DNA of 64,000 nt from Corynebacterium gottingense (lineage in GTDB: Bacteria; Actinomycetota; Actinomycetes; Mycobacteriales; Mycobacteriaceae): NCBI RefSeq assembly GCF_003693265.1, contig NZ_RDRE01000004.1, forward strand, positions 113,815-177,814, given 5' to 3'. The notes under the pieces are model-generated. The model saw only the letters and a program-made list of their open reading frames with translations, was not told the origin of the DNA and did not search any database. The position numbers and the translations under genes were made by a program. This document shows, piece after piece, positions 32,424 to 41,583 of this stretch; positions within the stretch are counted from its first letter, which is position 1; every line of letters starts with the position of its first letter.

Positions 32424-32466
32424 CAGCGTACGCGCAATGGAATTAAGGCCCCGTTAAACCGGGTGC

Positions 32467-32482
32467 GGTGGCGTCGACAAGC
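32467..32482 (+). repeat. Dispersed short repeat, intergenic copy (GGTGGCGTCGACAAGC)
   Basis: Identical over 16 bases to the copy at 18875. It lies 33-48 bases upstream of the lipoprotein start at 32515. Confidence 0.6.
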
Positions 32483-32514
32483 AATTACCATGGCAAAACA
32501 AAAAGGAGACAGCC

Positions 32515-32970
32515 ATGAAACGCACCGTCGCGCTCGTTGCACTACTCCCCCTCGCTGCGTGCGCACCCAGCCAGGACCTGCGGGAGCACTTGCTTCACGA
32601 CGCCCCATTCACCCTCGCAGACGTCGCCCGCGAGTCGACCGGCAAAACCGTCGATCGGGCGTACGCGTGGTGCCCCTACCACGACGCGTCGCAGGCCGCT
32701 GGGCTCGGCTTTGACGAGCAAGACTTCTTCAGCATCAACCGCAACCCGAGCGCGTGGGAAACCAACACCGGCATCGGGCTCATCTTTACGGACGGAAGCT
32801 CCTCCGTCGAATGGTTCGAGCCGGAAGAGATCAACGCCTGCGGAAACGGAATTGAGTCTGGGACCGAGCTCGACCCGGGCGCGGAGCTACGCACACACGT
32901 GGAAAAGGTAGAATATTCCGGATCATCTTCCGGGATTGACCAACGCGAGGTGAGGGTGCTCGAGCGTTGA
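32515..32970 (+). CDS. Small lipoprotein
   Basis: 151 residues from the ATG at 32515 (AAAAGGAGACAGCC upstream, a strong ribosome binding site). Signal peptide with lipobox LAAC at 13-16. The mature part has two further cysteines (WCPYHD, NACGNG) and a segment GLIFTDGSSSVEWF suggesting a small beta-rich domain. No family recognised. Confidence 0.82.
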   Translation: MKRTVALVALLPLAACAPSQDLREHLLHDAPFTLADVARESTGKTVDRAYAWCPYHDASQAAGLGFDEQDFFSINRNPSAWETNTGIGLIFTDGSSSVEWFEPEEINACGNGIESGTELDPGAELRTHVEKVEYSGSSSGIDQREVRVLER

Positions 32971-33008
32971 GGGCGGCGTCCCGCACTACCGGTTTTACCG
33001 GGAGAAAG

Positions 33009-33083
33009 TGGAGGGAATGACGGGAATCGAACCCGCGTCTTCAGCTTGGAAGGCTGAGGTATTAGCCACTATACGACATTCCC
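33009..33083 (-). tRNA. tRNA-Gly (anticodon TCC)
   Basis: Acceptor GGGAATG/CATTCCC, anticodon loop CTTCCAA giving TCC, T loop TTCGATT, and a genomically encoded CCA (complement of 33009-33011). Confidence 0.97.
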
Positions 33084-33182
33084 ATAACGCGAAATCAGCG
33101 CGAAATCGCTGTGGAAAGTGTAGCGCAGGGCCGGAGTGAAACCAAACCCGCGCCGCATACGCTGCTGCGCGATCATCCCGGC

Positions 33183-34085
33183 ATGCATACTCTCGGTGTG
33201 ACAAACCTCGACCTCCCCAAGGATGTGACGTTCGTGTTGTGGCCGTTTGTTTTCTTGTTCGTCGGCATCGCACTGTGCGCCTTCATCGTGAACCGCAGTG
33301 GCAACGACCCGCGCGAGCGCGTGCTTTTCGACACCGCAGTGTCCGATGCAAAACGCTGGACGGACCACCTGGGCACGCAATTGTCGGGGCTCACGGGCAA
33401 GGACGAGGCGTCGCGGCAGGCGCTGGCGGACGCGAACGAGCGGCACGACGCGGCGCAAAAAGCACTCGCGTACGCCCAAGCACCTGACGAGGTACGCGCC
33501 GCCCGCAACGCGGCGCTGGAGGGCATGCACTACCTCAACGCCGCACGCGAGATCATGGGCATGGCGACGGAGTCGACCCTTCCGAAGCTCCGGGGCCAAC
33601 TCGAGGCGGGAAGAGTGGGCGAAGAACGGATGATCCGGCAGGAGGACGGGCCGACGCTGCTGGCATCACCCACGCCGTCGGTAAGCACTCCGCACTTCTA
33701 CCCCGGCGGCGCGGTCGCGGGTCGCCCGGTGCCGGCCGGCTGGTACTCCGATCCGTGGTGGAAGCAGGCGCTCGTCGCGGGCACGTGGGCCGCGGGTGCT
33801 GCGGCACTCTCCTCCTCCGTGTACGCGGAGGCCGAGGAAGATCCCCGCAAGAAGATGGAGTCCGCATCTGGCAGCGGAGGTGGCAGTGGCGACTGGTCGA
33901 GCACCCCATCCTCCGGCAACGCCACCTTTGACAACGAAAGCAGGGGCGGCGGGTTCGACGTCGACGACGACCGGGGGCGCGGCGATGGCGGAAGTGACAA
34001 CGACAGTGGCGGGGGCGGCTGGTTTGGCGGCTTCTTCGGCGGGGACGGCGGTGACGGGGGCGGCGACGGCGGGGGCGGGGACTAA
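33183..34085 (+). CDS. Single-span membrane protein with Gly/Asp-rich C-terminus
   Basis: 300 residues from the ATG at 33183. A transmembrane segment (about 17-36, FVLWPFVFLFVGIALCAFIV) is followed by a helical, Ala/Arg/Glu-rich domain (40-150), a Pro-rich part with WYSDPWW, and a last 90 residues of Gly/Ser/Asp ending in GDGGDGGGDGGGGD. The tail resembles TPM- or holdfast-like Gly tails in corynebacterial membrane proteins but I cannot name the family. An ATG at 33111 overlaps the tRNA-Gly promoter region and is less likely. Confidence 0.75.
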   Translation: MHTLGVTNLDLPKDVTFVLWPFVFLFVGIALCAFIVNRSGNDPRERVLFDTAVSDAKRWTDHLGTQLSGLTGKDEASRQALADANERHDAAQKALAYAQAPDEVRAARNAALEGMHYLNAAREIMGMATESTLPKLRGQLEAGRVGEERMIRQEDGPTLLASPTPSVSTPHFYPGGAVAGRPVPAGWYSDPWWKQALVAGTWAAGAAALSSSVYAEAEEDPRKKMESASGSGGGSGDWSSTPSSGNATFDNESRGGGFDVDDDRGRGDGGSDNDSGGGGWFGGFFGGDGGDGGGDGGGGD

Positions 34086-34173
34086 CACGCAGATATTCAA
34101 AGCCCTGCCCAGCCAACCACCCTTGTGCGATAAACTGCTTGACGTTCAACCGCCCTATATATAAGGAGCCGCA

Positions 34174-34953
34174 GTGCGCATTGCAGTGTTGCTGAAAGAA
34201 GTCCCGGACACCTACAGCGACCGCGACATGAACCTGGAGACCGGTCTCACCGACCGCTCGGGGGACGTCGCCGCCGACGAGGTTGGCGAGCGCGCGGTGG
34301 AGGCCGCGCTGCGCATTGCGGAGAAGCTGGGCAAGGACGACGTGCACGTCGAGGTCCTCTCGGTGGGCCCCGCGCAGGCTGCAGAATCGCTCCGACGTGG
34401 TATCGCGATGGGCGCGAATGACGCCACGATGGTCACCGACGAGCGCCTGGTTGGCGCCGATACCACGATGACGGCGACGGTGCTGGCAAAGCTGATCGAG
34501 CGCGGCGACTACGACCTCGTCGTTGCGGGCACGATGAGCTCGGACGGCGGCTCGGGTGTGATCGCCCCGATGCTGGGCGAGCTGCTGAACTGGCCCGCGC
34601 TGACCAATCTCACCTCGCTCGATGTGGACGGTGACACCGTCACCGCGACGCAGACGGGCGATCACGCGACGTCGACGCTGCGCGCGCAGCTGCCCGCAGT
34701 TGTCGCGGTTTCCGACGAGTTCGCGGACGCGCGCTTCCCCAACTTCAAGGGCCTCATGGCGGCGAAGAAGAAGGAGCTCACCACGCTCACGCTCGATGAC
34801 CTTGGGGTTGACGCCGAGGATTACACTCCGGCCCGCGCCATCATGGTGAGCATTGACCGCCGCCCGCCGCGCGAGCAGGGTGAAATCATCGACGCGTCGA
34901 GCTCGTCCGCCGCCAAGCTGGTCGATTTCCTCGAGTCTCAGAACCTTATCTAG
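34174..34953 (+). CDS. etfB: Electron transfer flavoprotein beta subunit
   Basis: 259 residues, starting MRIAVLLKEVPDTYSDRDM, with the AMP-binding and family stretch DLVVAGTMSSDGGSGVIAPMLG near 120. Together with EtfA it accepts electrons from acyl-CoA dehydrogenases. Starts after ATAAGGAG and precedes etfA by 13 bases. Confidence 0.95.
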   Translation: MRIAVLLKEVPDTYSDRDMNLETGLTDRSGDVAADEVGERAVEAALRIAEKLGKDDVHVEVLSVGPAQAAESLRRGIAMGANDATMVTDERLVGADTTMTATVLAKLIERGDYDLVVAGTMSSDGGSGVIAPMLGELLNWPALTNLTSLDVDGDTVTATQTGDHATSTLRAQLPAVVAVSDEFADARFPNFKGLMAAKKKELTTLTLDDLGVDAEDYTPARAIMVSIDRRPPREQGEIIDASSSSAAKLVDFLESQNLI

Positions 34954-34966
34954 TTAGGAGCCCACC

Positions 34967-35905
34967 ATGACCACCACAGATCCGGTTCTCGTCGTCTTGC
35001 CCGACACGCTCGACGGCCAGCCCGACCCCGCAGCCGCAGAGCTCATCGGCGCCGCCAGCACGCTCGGCGACCCGGTTGTCCTCGCCCGCAGCGCCGACCA
35101 CGCGGAGGCCCTCGGTGGGCTCGGGGCGACCAAGGTCGCGACCTCGGAGCTTTCGCTTATCGACGCCACCGTGGCCGCCATCGACACCTTCAACCCCCAG
35201 GCCATTCTCACCGCCCACGACGTGCGCGGCCGCGACCTGGCCGCCCGTGTGGCCATCCGCGCCGGACGCGCGCTGCTCACCGACGCTACGAACGTCCGGC
35301 GCGACGACCAGGGCGTCGTCACCGACCACTCCAACTACGGCGGCGCGTTCACCGCCGTCGCTGCCGCCACCCACTCCGCGCCGGTGGTCACGCTGCGTCT
35401 GGGCAGCGTCGACACGCGCGCGGAAGCCACGAACGCGGAGGTCATCGAAGTGACCGGCGACGCACGCGAGCGCCGCGTTGCCGAAGTCGTCGAGTCGACC
35501 CCGGTGGAGCGCACCTCCTCCCGCCCGGAGCTGACCACGGCGGACAAGGTCGTCGCCGGCGGCGTCTCGCTCGGCGATGCCGACATGTTCGAGGAGCTCG
35601 TCGGCGGCCTCGCGGACGCCCTGGGCGCCGCCGTCGGCGCGACCCGCTCCGCGGTGGACGAGGACCAAGTCCCCTACGAGGCGCAGATCGGTCAGACCGG
35701 TGTGCTGGTGTCCCCGAAGCTGTACATCGGCGTGGGCATCTCCGGCGCCGTGCAGCACCTGGTGGGCATGCAGACCTCCGGCGCCATCGTTGCCATCAAC
35801 AATGACGAGGACGCCCCCATCTTTGAGATCGCCGACTTTGGCATCATCGGCGACCTCTTCGATGTGGTGCCCGAGATCATCTCCGAGATCGAGTCCAGGA
35901 AGTAG
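34967..35905 (+). CDS. etfA: Electron transfer flavoprotein alpha subunit
   Basis: 312 residues. The C-terminal FAD-binding domain is clear: [36 protein letters not shown] and [17 protein letters not shown]. Pairs with EtfB. The cytochrome b-type gene begins 8 bases later, which implies one operon. Confidence 0.96.
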   Translation: MTTTDPVLVVLPDTLDGQPDPAAAELIGAASTLGDPVVLARSADHAEALGGLGATKVATSELSLIDATVAAIDTFNPQAILTAHDVRGRDLAARVAIRAGRALLTDATNVRRDDQGVVTDHSNYGGAFTAVAAATHSAPVVTLRLGSVDTRAEATNAEVIEVTGDARERRVAEVVESTPVERTSSRPELTTADKVVAGGVSLGDADMFEELVGGLADALGAAVGATRSAVDEDQVPYEAQIGQTGVLVSPKLYIGVGISGAVQHLVGMQTSGAIVAINNDEDAPIFEIADFGIIGDLFDVVPEIISEIESRK

Positions 35906-35912
35906 GCGCTTT

Positions 35913-37373
35913 ATGCAGGTACCCGTACGTCAGGGCCTGCCCCGCGTTTCCGGCGGGGCACCGTGGCCGCCGGTAGAGGTTGCGGAGGTGCCGGAGCCTA
36001 AGGGCGGCGCTGCGGCACATTCCGCACAGGCGGAAGACCCGGCACCGAACCCAGCTCACTCTGCGGCCGCAGAGTACGTCACCGTAACCCTGCGCCGCGG
36101 CCTGCCCCGCACCCCGGGCGGCCAACCCTGGCCCGCAGCGGAAACCGCCCAGGTCCCAGCACCGAAGATTTCCGCACAAGCGGAAGCACCGGCACCGGAG
36201 GCGGATCACTCTGCGGCCGCAGAGTACGTCACCGTTCCGTTGCGCCGCGGCCTGCCCCGCACCCCGGGCGGCCAACCCTGGCCCGCAGCGGAAACCGCCC
36301 AGGTTCCGGCGCCAAACTTTTCCGCACAGGCGGAAGCACCGGCACCGGACGCGGATTACTCTCCGGCCGCAGAGCCGGCAGCGCCGGCAGAGTCGACAGA
36401 GTCGGCAGCGCACGTCGCCCCGGCGGCACCCGCAACTCCTGCCGCTGCCGCCGGGTCGACGGCGAAGCGTGCGGGGGGTGGCACGGAGGCGTCGAAAAGC
36501 ACTCCGCACAGCACTAAACCCTGGATTTGGGGCGGTATCCTCGTCGTGCTTGCGGCGATTGGTGTGCTGGCTGCGCGCTGGTTCGTCGGGACGGACACGG
36601 GCGCGGACTTCATTGCGCGCTACAGCGGCGCGCAGCCGCTGCCGGAAAGCGCTCCGGAGGGCTTCCCCGCGTGGCTGACGTGGTCGCACTTCTTCAACAT
36701 GTTCCTCATGGCCATGATCATCAAGACTGGTCTGACGCAGCGTCGCGAGAAGAAGCCGGAGGCGTACTGGGCGCCGCGGAGCAGGCCGCGCGAGAAGATT
36801 TCGGTGAACCTGTGGCTGCACGTCGTACTGGACGTGGCGTGGGTCGTGCTTGGCGCGATCTTTTATGTCCTTCTGTTCACCACGGGCCAGTGGGTGCGCA
36901 TCGTGCCCACGAGCTGGGAGACCTTCCCCAACGCGGTGTCGGCGGGCATCCAATACCTGAGCCTGGATTGGCCGAATGAGAACCCGTGGGTGTTCTACAA
37001 CTCCCTACAGGAGCTGTCGTACTTCCTGGTGGTGTTCGTGGCGTCGCCGCTGGCGATCATCTCGGGCGCGCGCATGAGCCCGCTGTGGCCGAAGCAGTGG
37101 AACTTCATTTCCATGCGCGTGGCTCGCGCGCTCCACTTCCCCACCATGCTGTTCTTCGTCCTGTTCGTGATCATCCACGTCGCGCTCGTATTCACCACGG
37201 GCGTGCGCGGCAACCTCAACGCGATGTTCGCCGCCACCGACGACCCGACCGGGTGGACGGGCACGATCCTCTTCGTCATCGCCATCGCGGTCATCGCGGG
37301 CGGTTGGGCGCTCGCCCGGCCGATGTTCGTCGCGCCCATCGCTGCACGCACCGGCAACGTGACGCAGCGCTAG
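35913..37373 (+). CDS. Cytochrome b/b6-type membrane protein with N-terminal tandem repeats
   Basis: 486 residues from the ATG at 35913. Residues 1-155 contain a degenerate and then two near-identical 50-residue units, each with RRGLPRTPGGQPWPAAETAQVP. Residues 155-205 are an Ala/Pro/Glu linker, a first membrane helix follows (WGGILVVLAAIGVLAARWFV), and the C-terminal 260 residues hold four to five helices with histidines in WSHFFN, LWLHVV, RALHFP and VIIHVAL, the pattern of a di-haem cytochrome b561/formate dehydrogenase-gamma fold. Sitting 8 bases after etfA suggests it may pass electrons between ETF and the quinone pool, which is inference. Confidence 0.85.
   Translation: MQVPVRQGLPRVSGGAPWPPVEVAEVPEPKGGAAAHSAQAEDPAPNPAHSAAAEYVTVTLRRGLPRTPGGQPWPAAETAQVPAPKISAQAEAPAPEADHSAAAEYVTVPLRRGLPRTPGGQPWPAAETAQVPAPNFSAQAEAPAPDADYSPAAEPAAPAESTESAAHVAPAAPATPAAAAGSTAKRAGGGTEASKSTPHSTKPWIWGGILVVLAAIGVLAARWFVGTDTGADFIARYSGAQPLPESAPEGFPAWLTWSHFFNMFLMAMIIKTGLTQRREKKPEAYWAPRSRPREKISVNLWLHVVLDVAWVVLGAIFYVLLFTTGQWVRIVPTSWETFPNAVSAGIQYLSLDWPNENPWVFYNSLQELSYFLVVFVASPLAIISGARMSPLWPKQWNFISMRVARALHFPTMLFFVLFVIIHVALVFTTGVRGNLNAMFAATDDPTGWTGTILFVIAIAVIAGGWALARPMFVAPIAARTGNVTQR
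36057..36356 (+). repeat. Two 150-base tandem repeats in the cytochrome b-type gene
   Basis: Units 36057-36206 and 36207-36356 have an exact 150-base period and differ at few positions; a diverged unit precedes (about 35925-36056) and a truncated one follows (36357-36375). Confidence 0.88.
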
Positions 37374-37381
37374 GGGCAGTC

Positions 37382-37403
37382 GCTTATCGACGCCCCCGTC
37401 ACC
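37382..37403 (-). repeat. Dispersed short repeat, long intergenic copy
   Basis: On the minus strand GGTGACGGGGGCGTCGATAAGC (split here: GGTGACGG and GGGCGTCGATAAGC). It ends 10 bases before a -10-like TACGAT (37413-37418) of the aldo/keto reductase gene. Confidence 0.6.
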
Positions 37404-37425
37404 CCGCCCGACTACGATGTCGGCC

Positions 37426-38265
37426 ATGACGGAAACGATTCCCGAGCTCAAGCTCAACGACGGCACCCTGATCCCCCAACTCGGCTACGGGCTGCACCGC
37501 GTCGACCCGGCCCGCGCTGAGGAACTCACCCTCGCCGCGCTTGAGGCCGGGTACAGGCACCTGGACACCGCCTTCATCTACCACAACGAGGAGGGCGTTG
37601 GCCGCGCCATTGCCGCCTCCGGCGTGCCCCGCGACGAGCTGTACGTGACCACGAAACTGTGGAACGACCGGCACCGCGACGCCGAGGCGGCGCTGTCCGA
37701 GTCCCTCGAGCGCCTGGAGTTGGACTACGTGGACCTGTACCTGATCCACTGGCCGGTCCCCTCGCAGGGTGCCTACGTGGACGCGTGGAAATCCATGGTC
37801 CAGCTGCGCGAGCAGGGGTTGACCACCTCCATCGGCGTCTCGAACTTCCTCCCCAGCCACATCCACGACCTGGAGATGGCTACCGACGTCACCCCGGCGG
37901 TCAACCAGGTCGAGCTGCACCCGCTGTTCCAGCGGTGGAAGGAACTCGACGCGATGCGGGTGCACGGGGTGGCCATCGAGGGGTGGGCGCCGCTGGGCGG
38001 CGGCAACCTGGACCTTTCCGACTACCCGGAGATCACCGACGCCGCCGAGGCGCACGGGAAGACGCCCGCCCAGGTGGTGCTGCGCTGGCACCTGCAGAAC
38101 CGGGTAATCGTCTTCCCCAAGACCAACTCGCCGGAGCGCATGGCGGAGAACTTGGACATCTTCGACTTCGAGCTCAGCCACGACGAGATGGCCGCCATGA
38201 TCGCGCTTGACGAGGAGGAGTTCGGCCGATTCGGGCCGCACCCCGCACACTACGCGGACATGTAG
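37426..38265 (+). CDS. Aldo/keto reductase
   Basis: NADPH-dependent reductase of the 2,5-diketo-D-gluconate reductase group, 279 residues from the ATG at 37426 (282 from 37417). Motifs: GYRHLDTAFIYHNEEGVG (catalytic Asp and Tyr), TTKLW (Lys), DLYLIHWP (His), and GVSNF. No ribosome binding site is visible; TACGAT 7 bases upstream of 37426 suggests a leaderless start. Substrate not predictable. Confidence 0.9.
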   Translation: MTETIPELKLNDGTLIPQLGYGLHRVDPARAEELTLAALEAGYRHLDTAFIYHNEEGVGRAIAASGVPRDELYVTTKLWNDRHRDAEAALSESLERLELDYVDLYLIHWPVPSQGAYVDAWKSMVQLREQGLTTSIGVSNFLPSHIHDLEMATDVTPAVNQVELHPLFQRWKELDAMRVHGVAIEGWAPLGGGNLDLSDYPEITDAAEAHGKTPAQVVLRWHLQNRVIVFPKTNSPERMAENLDIFDFELSHDEMAAMIALDEEEFGRFGPHPAHYADM

Positions 38266-38268
38266 CCT

Positions 38269-39480
38269 TCAAATTCCCAGCGCCGCGAGCTCGGCGCACA
38301 GGGCGTCGATCTGCGCTGGCGTGTGCGTCGCCATGAGGGTGACGCGCAGGATCGCCTGCCCGCGGGCCACGGTTGGCCAGCGGATGGCGGGCACGATGAA
38401 CCCGCGCTCGAGCAGCTGAGCAGACGCCCGCATCGCGGCGGCCTCGTCGCCCACGTGGACCGGGATGATGGGGCCGGCGCCCGCGGGATCGATCGCGCCT
38501 TCGCCGCGGTTGGCGTGCCAGCGGGCGATGTTGGCGTGCAGGCGCTGCACCGGCCTTGGATCGGATTCGAGGACCTCGACCGCAGCAGAGATCGCCGCGC
38601 AGGTCGCCGGCGCCGGTGAAGTAGAAAAGACGAAGGAGCGCGCCTGCTGGCGCAGGAGTTGCGCAACCGGCGCGCTGGTGGCCACAGCGGCGCCCTCCGC
38701 CCCGAGCGCCTTGCTGGCGGTCACGAGCTGGATGTCGGGGCGCACACCGAAGTACTCGGGTAGGCCGCGGCCGGTGGCGCCGATGGTGCCGATGGCGTGG
38801 GCGTCGTCAAGCATGCTCCAGGCGCCGTGCCCCCGGCAGACCTCGAGCAGTGCGGGCAGCGGTGCGCAGACGCCGTCCATGGAAAATAGGCCGTCGGTGA
38901 CCACGAGCGCGCGGGCGGTCGTGCGCTGGGACAGGGCGCGGGCGACGGCGTCTACGTCGCGATGCGGGGTGACGCGGACTTCGGCGCCGCTGGCCTTGGC
39001 CAGGCGGCAACCGTCGATGATGCTGGCGTGGTTGCGCGCATCCGAGATGATCGTGAGGCCGCCGTCGGCGCGAGCACCGGCGGCGAGCGTTTGGAGGGTG
39101 GACACGTTGGCCTGGTAGCCGGTGGCGAAGAGTACCGCGTCGTCGTAGCCGGTCAGGCGCGCGCACGCGGCCTCGGCGTCCAGGTGGAGCTCGTTGGTGC
39201 CGGTGGTGAGGCGGGAGCCGCCCGAGCCCGCACCAAAGGTCCGGATCGCGGCGATGGCGGCGTCAGCCAGGCGCGGATCCTCGGCAAACCCGAGGTAGTT
39301 CGAGGAGCTGAACAGGACCGCGTCGGTGCGGTGTGCCCCGTCCCGGAGGCTCGCCTCGGCGCGCTGGGCGGTGGCGAAGACGGACGGGCTGCGCCACAGG
39401 CCACGGGCGCACCAGTCGTCGAGGTTGGCGGCGGCGACGTCGGCAAGCGTCTCGGCCCGCGGTGGCTGGCCGGGGGTCAC
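38269..39480 (-). CDS. bioF: 8-amino-7-oxononanoate synthase
   Basis: PLP enzyme that condenses pimeloyl-CoA with alanine in biotin synthesis. 403 residues; PLP lysine Lys 257 in TASKALG, DDAHAIG at 225-231, SSSNYLGF at 58-65, RNHASI near 149. It overlaps bioW by four bases, so the pimeloyl-CoA made by BioW is passed to this enzyme by a coupled pair. Confidence 0.93.
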   Translation of the reverse strand: MTPGQPPRAETLADVAAANLDDWCARGLWRSPSVFATAQRAEASLRDGAHRTDAVLFSSSNYLGFAEDPRLADAAIAAIRTFGAGSGGSRLTTGTNELHLDAEAACARLTGYDDAVLFATGYQANVSTLQTLAAGARADGGLTIISDARNHASIIDGCRLAKASGAEVRVTPHRDVDAVARALSQRTTARALVVTDGLFSMDGVCAPLPALLEVCRGHGAWSMLDDAHAIGTIGATGRGLPEYFGVRPDIQLVTASKALGAEGAAVATSAPVAQLLRQQARSFVFSTSPAPATCAAISAAVEVLESDPRPVQRLHANIARWHANRGEGAIDPAGAGPIIPVHVGDEAAAMRASAQLLERGFIVPAIRWPTVARGQAILRVTLMATHTPAQIDALCAELAALGI

Positions 39481-40205
39481 TGCGCGTCCTCCTGCGACGG
39501 AACGCGCACCAACACCGGTTCTCGCTCCAGGTAGCGGATGAGCGCGGCGGTGTCGGCGCCCTCGCAGACGAGGAAGGCGCGCGCACCCGCGGGCGAGCCG
39601 GCCGGCTTGATGTTGGGGATGCGCGTGTACGTGCCGGCGTGGGCGACGTAGCCGGTGGTGTAGTCGGGGTCATCTGAGATGCACAGCTCCGCGAGCACGT
39701 CGGGGTGCGCGGCGACCTTGCTGCTGAGGACGAGCGCCTCGCGCGCGGCGTCCTTGCCGGGCGCGGCCGTGGTGTCGACTGCAGCTGCGCCATCGACGTG
39801 GCTCACGCGTACGCCGCGCTCTCGGTCGGGTTCCAGCCGCGCGCCGGTGCCCGCGCACACGAGCATGGCGCCGCGCATGTCCCGGGCAGCGAACGTGTCG
39901 CGGACCAGGGCGTCGGCGTGCGGGGTCAGCGGCGCGAGCAGCGCGCGGATCACCTGCTGCGCCTCACCTGGGTTGGCGCACTCCGCCACCTCCACGGCGA
40001 GCGCGGGGACGCGCCGGATCGCATCGGGGTCGAGCGCCTCCACCGTGAGGTGTGTCTCGGCCGCCACCCCCTTTGGGTGGTCCAACGCGCGCTGCGCAAG
40101 CTGCCCGCAGGTGGCCGACACGCGCTCTGCGGGCACGATGCGTTCTGCGCCAGAGATGTGCCGACCGTTGGAGCTCGCGCGCATGCGCACCGAAAAGTAG
40201 GTCAT
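39477..40205 (-). CDS. bioW: 6-carboxyhexanoate-CoA ligase (pimeloyl-CoA synthetase)
   Basis: Activates free pimelate to pimeloyl-CoA, the entry to biotin in organisms without BioC/BioH. 242 residues from the ATG at 40205 (three more from 40214). BioW features: YFSVRMRAS at the start and HISGAERIV about residue 16-24, ALDHPKG near 40, and a C-terminal YTTGYVAHAGTYTRIPNIK. A TTGAAC -35 and TAGGTT -10 on the minus strand place the start point about 40207, so the message is probably leaderless. Most corynebacteria lack this enzyme. Confidence 0.9.
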   Translation of the reverse strand: MTYFSVRMRASSNGRHISGAERIVPAERVSATCGQLAQRALDHPKGVAAETHLTVEALDPDAIRRVPALAVEVAECANPGEAQQVIRALLAPLTPHADALVRDTFAARDMRGAMLVCAGTGARLEPDRERGVRVSHVDGAAAVDTTAAPGKDAAREALVLSSKVAAHPDVLAELCISDDPDYTTGYVAHAGTYTRIPNIKPAGSPAGARAFLVCEGADTAALIRYLEREPVLVRVPSQEDAQ

Positions 40206-40227
40206 GTGACCCAACCTACACCCCGCC

Positions 40228-40242
40228 TTGTACAGTGTTCAA
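40228..40242. promoter_or_regulatory. Palindromic operator-like site between bioW and bioA (BioQ-like)
   Basis: TTGTAC-AGT-GTTCAA, an inverted repeat with one mismatch, overlapping the -35 of the bioW promoter and central to the divergent gap. The minus strand reads TGAAC-N3-GTACA, close to the TGAAC-N3-GTTAC pattern I recall for the corynebacterial biotin repressor BioQ. Confidence 0.65.
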
Positions 40243-40275
40243 TATCGCCACCAGCTGCAGTAATGAAAGGCTCCC

Positions 40276-41583
40276 ATGACGCCCGACGAGACCACCGCGA
40301 TCGACACCGCGCACATCTGGCACCCCTACGCCGCGCCCGGCTCCGGCAACCTCCCCGTCGTCCGGACCCACGGCGTCTTCCTCGAGCTCGCCGACGGACG
40401 CACGCTCATCGACGCCATGTCGTCATGGTGGGCCGCAGCCCACGGCCACGGGCATCCCCGCCTGGTCCGCGCCGCCCACGAACAGATCGACCGCATGTCG
40501 CACGTGATGTTCGGCGGGCTCACCCACGAACCGGCAGCGCGCCTGACTCGCAACCTGTTGGCGCTTACCGGCGGCGCCGACGGACCAAACTACAGCCGCG
40601 TCTTCCTCGCGGACTCCGGCTCGGTCTCCGTGGAGGTGGCCATCAAGATGGCGCTGCAGTACGCCCGCGGCACCGGACACCCGGAGCGCAACCGCCTGCT
40701 CACGTGGCGCTCCGGCTACCACGGCGACACGTTCGCCGCGATGAGCGTGTGCGACCCCGACGGTGGCATGCACTCGATGTGGAAGGGCGTGCTCGCCGAG
40801 CAGCGATTCGCCCCCGCCCCGCCAGTACGCGGCGCGAGCGAGGACGAGCGCGCCGCGTACCTTGCCGAGTTTGAGCAGCTCATCACCGACGACATTGCCG
40901 CAGTGGTGATCGAGCCCGTCGTCCAAGGCGCCGGCGGCATGCGCTTCCACGACGCGGAGCTGGTCCGCGGTGTGCGCGAGCTCTGCACGAAGCACGGTGT
41001 ACTCCTGCTTGCAGACGAAATTGCCACCGGCTTCGGGCGCACCGGCCAACTGTTCACCACCCTGGACAACGGCGTGGTCCCCGACATCCTGTGCGTGGGC
41101 AAGGCGATCACGGGCGGGTTCATGACGCTCGCCGCGGTGCTCACCACCGACGGGGTCGCGGCCGGCATGGAGCCGTCGGCGATCATGCACGGGCCCACGT
41201 TCATGGGCAACCCGCTCGCCTGCGCCGTGGCAGCCGAGGCGACCGGCATCATCGCCGAGGGCGACTGGCGCGAGCAGACCCGCAACATCGAAACCTGGCT
41301 TACCCAGGCACTTGCGCCCGCGCGCGACATCGCGGGTGTCGCCGACGTGCGGGTTCTCGGCGCGATCGGCGTGGTGGAGATGGCGTTCGACGTGGACATG
41401 GCCGCCACCACGCAGGCCGCGGTGGACCAGGGCGTGTGGATCAGGCCCTTCGGGCGCAACATCTACACCATGCCGCCGTTTGTATGCACCGAGGACCAGG
41501 TCCGGCAGATCGGTCGGGCCGTGGTCGCGGCGGCTGACGCGGCCGCAGCCGCACACAAGGATACACAGGAGCAGGACCAATGA
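40276..41583 (+). CDS. bioA: Adenosylmethionine-8-amino-7-oxononanoate aminotransferase
   Basis: PLP aminotransferase using S-adenosylmethionine as amino donor for diaminopelargonate. 435 residues; IWHPYAAPG at 14-22, GYHGDT 147-152, DEIATGFGRTG around 247-257, PLP lysine Lys 276 in VGKAITGG. SD sequence GAAAGG seven bases upstream. Overlaps bioD by four bases. Confidence 0.97.
   Translation: MTPDETTAIDTAHIWHPYAAPGSGNLPVVRTHGVFLELADGRTLIDAMSSWWAAAHGHGHPRLVRAAHEQIDRMSHVMFGGLTHEPAARLTRNLLALTGGADGPNYSRVFLADSGSVSVEVAIKMALQYARGTGHPERNRLLTWRSGYHGDTFAAMSVCDPDGGMHSMWKGVLAEQRFAPAPPVRGASEDERAAYLAEFEQLITDDIAAVVIEPVVQGAGGMRFHDAELVRGVRELCTKHGVLLLADEIATGFGRTGQLFTTLDNGVVPDILCVGKAITGGFMTLAAVLTTDGVAAGMEPSAIMHGPTFMGNPLACAVAAEATGIIAEGDWREQTRNIETWLTQALAPARDIAGVADVRVLGAIGVVEMAFDVDMAATTQAAVDQGVWIRPFGRNIYTMPPFVCTEDQVRQIGRAVVAAADAAAAAHKDTQEQDQ

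Noticed and set aside
36057..36356. CRISPR-like repetition
   Set aside because: Contiguous 150-base coding repeats without spacers; no cas genes. No CRISPR array was seen in the window.
35877..36953. Minus-strand open frame of 358 codons
   Set aside because: Shadow of the repeat region of the cytochrome b-type gene; its Arg/Cys-rich repeats mirror the tandem repeats on the other strand.
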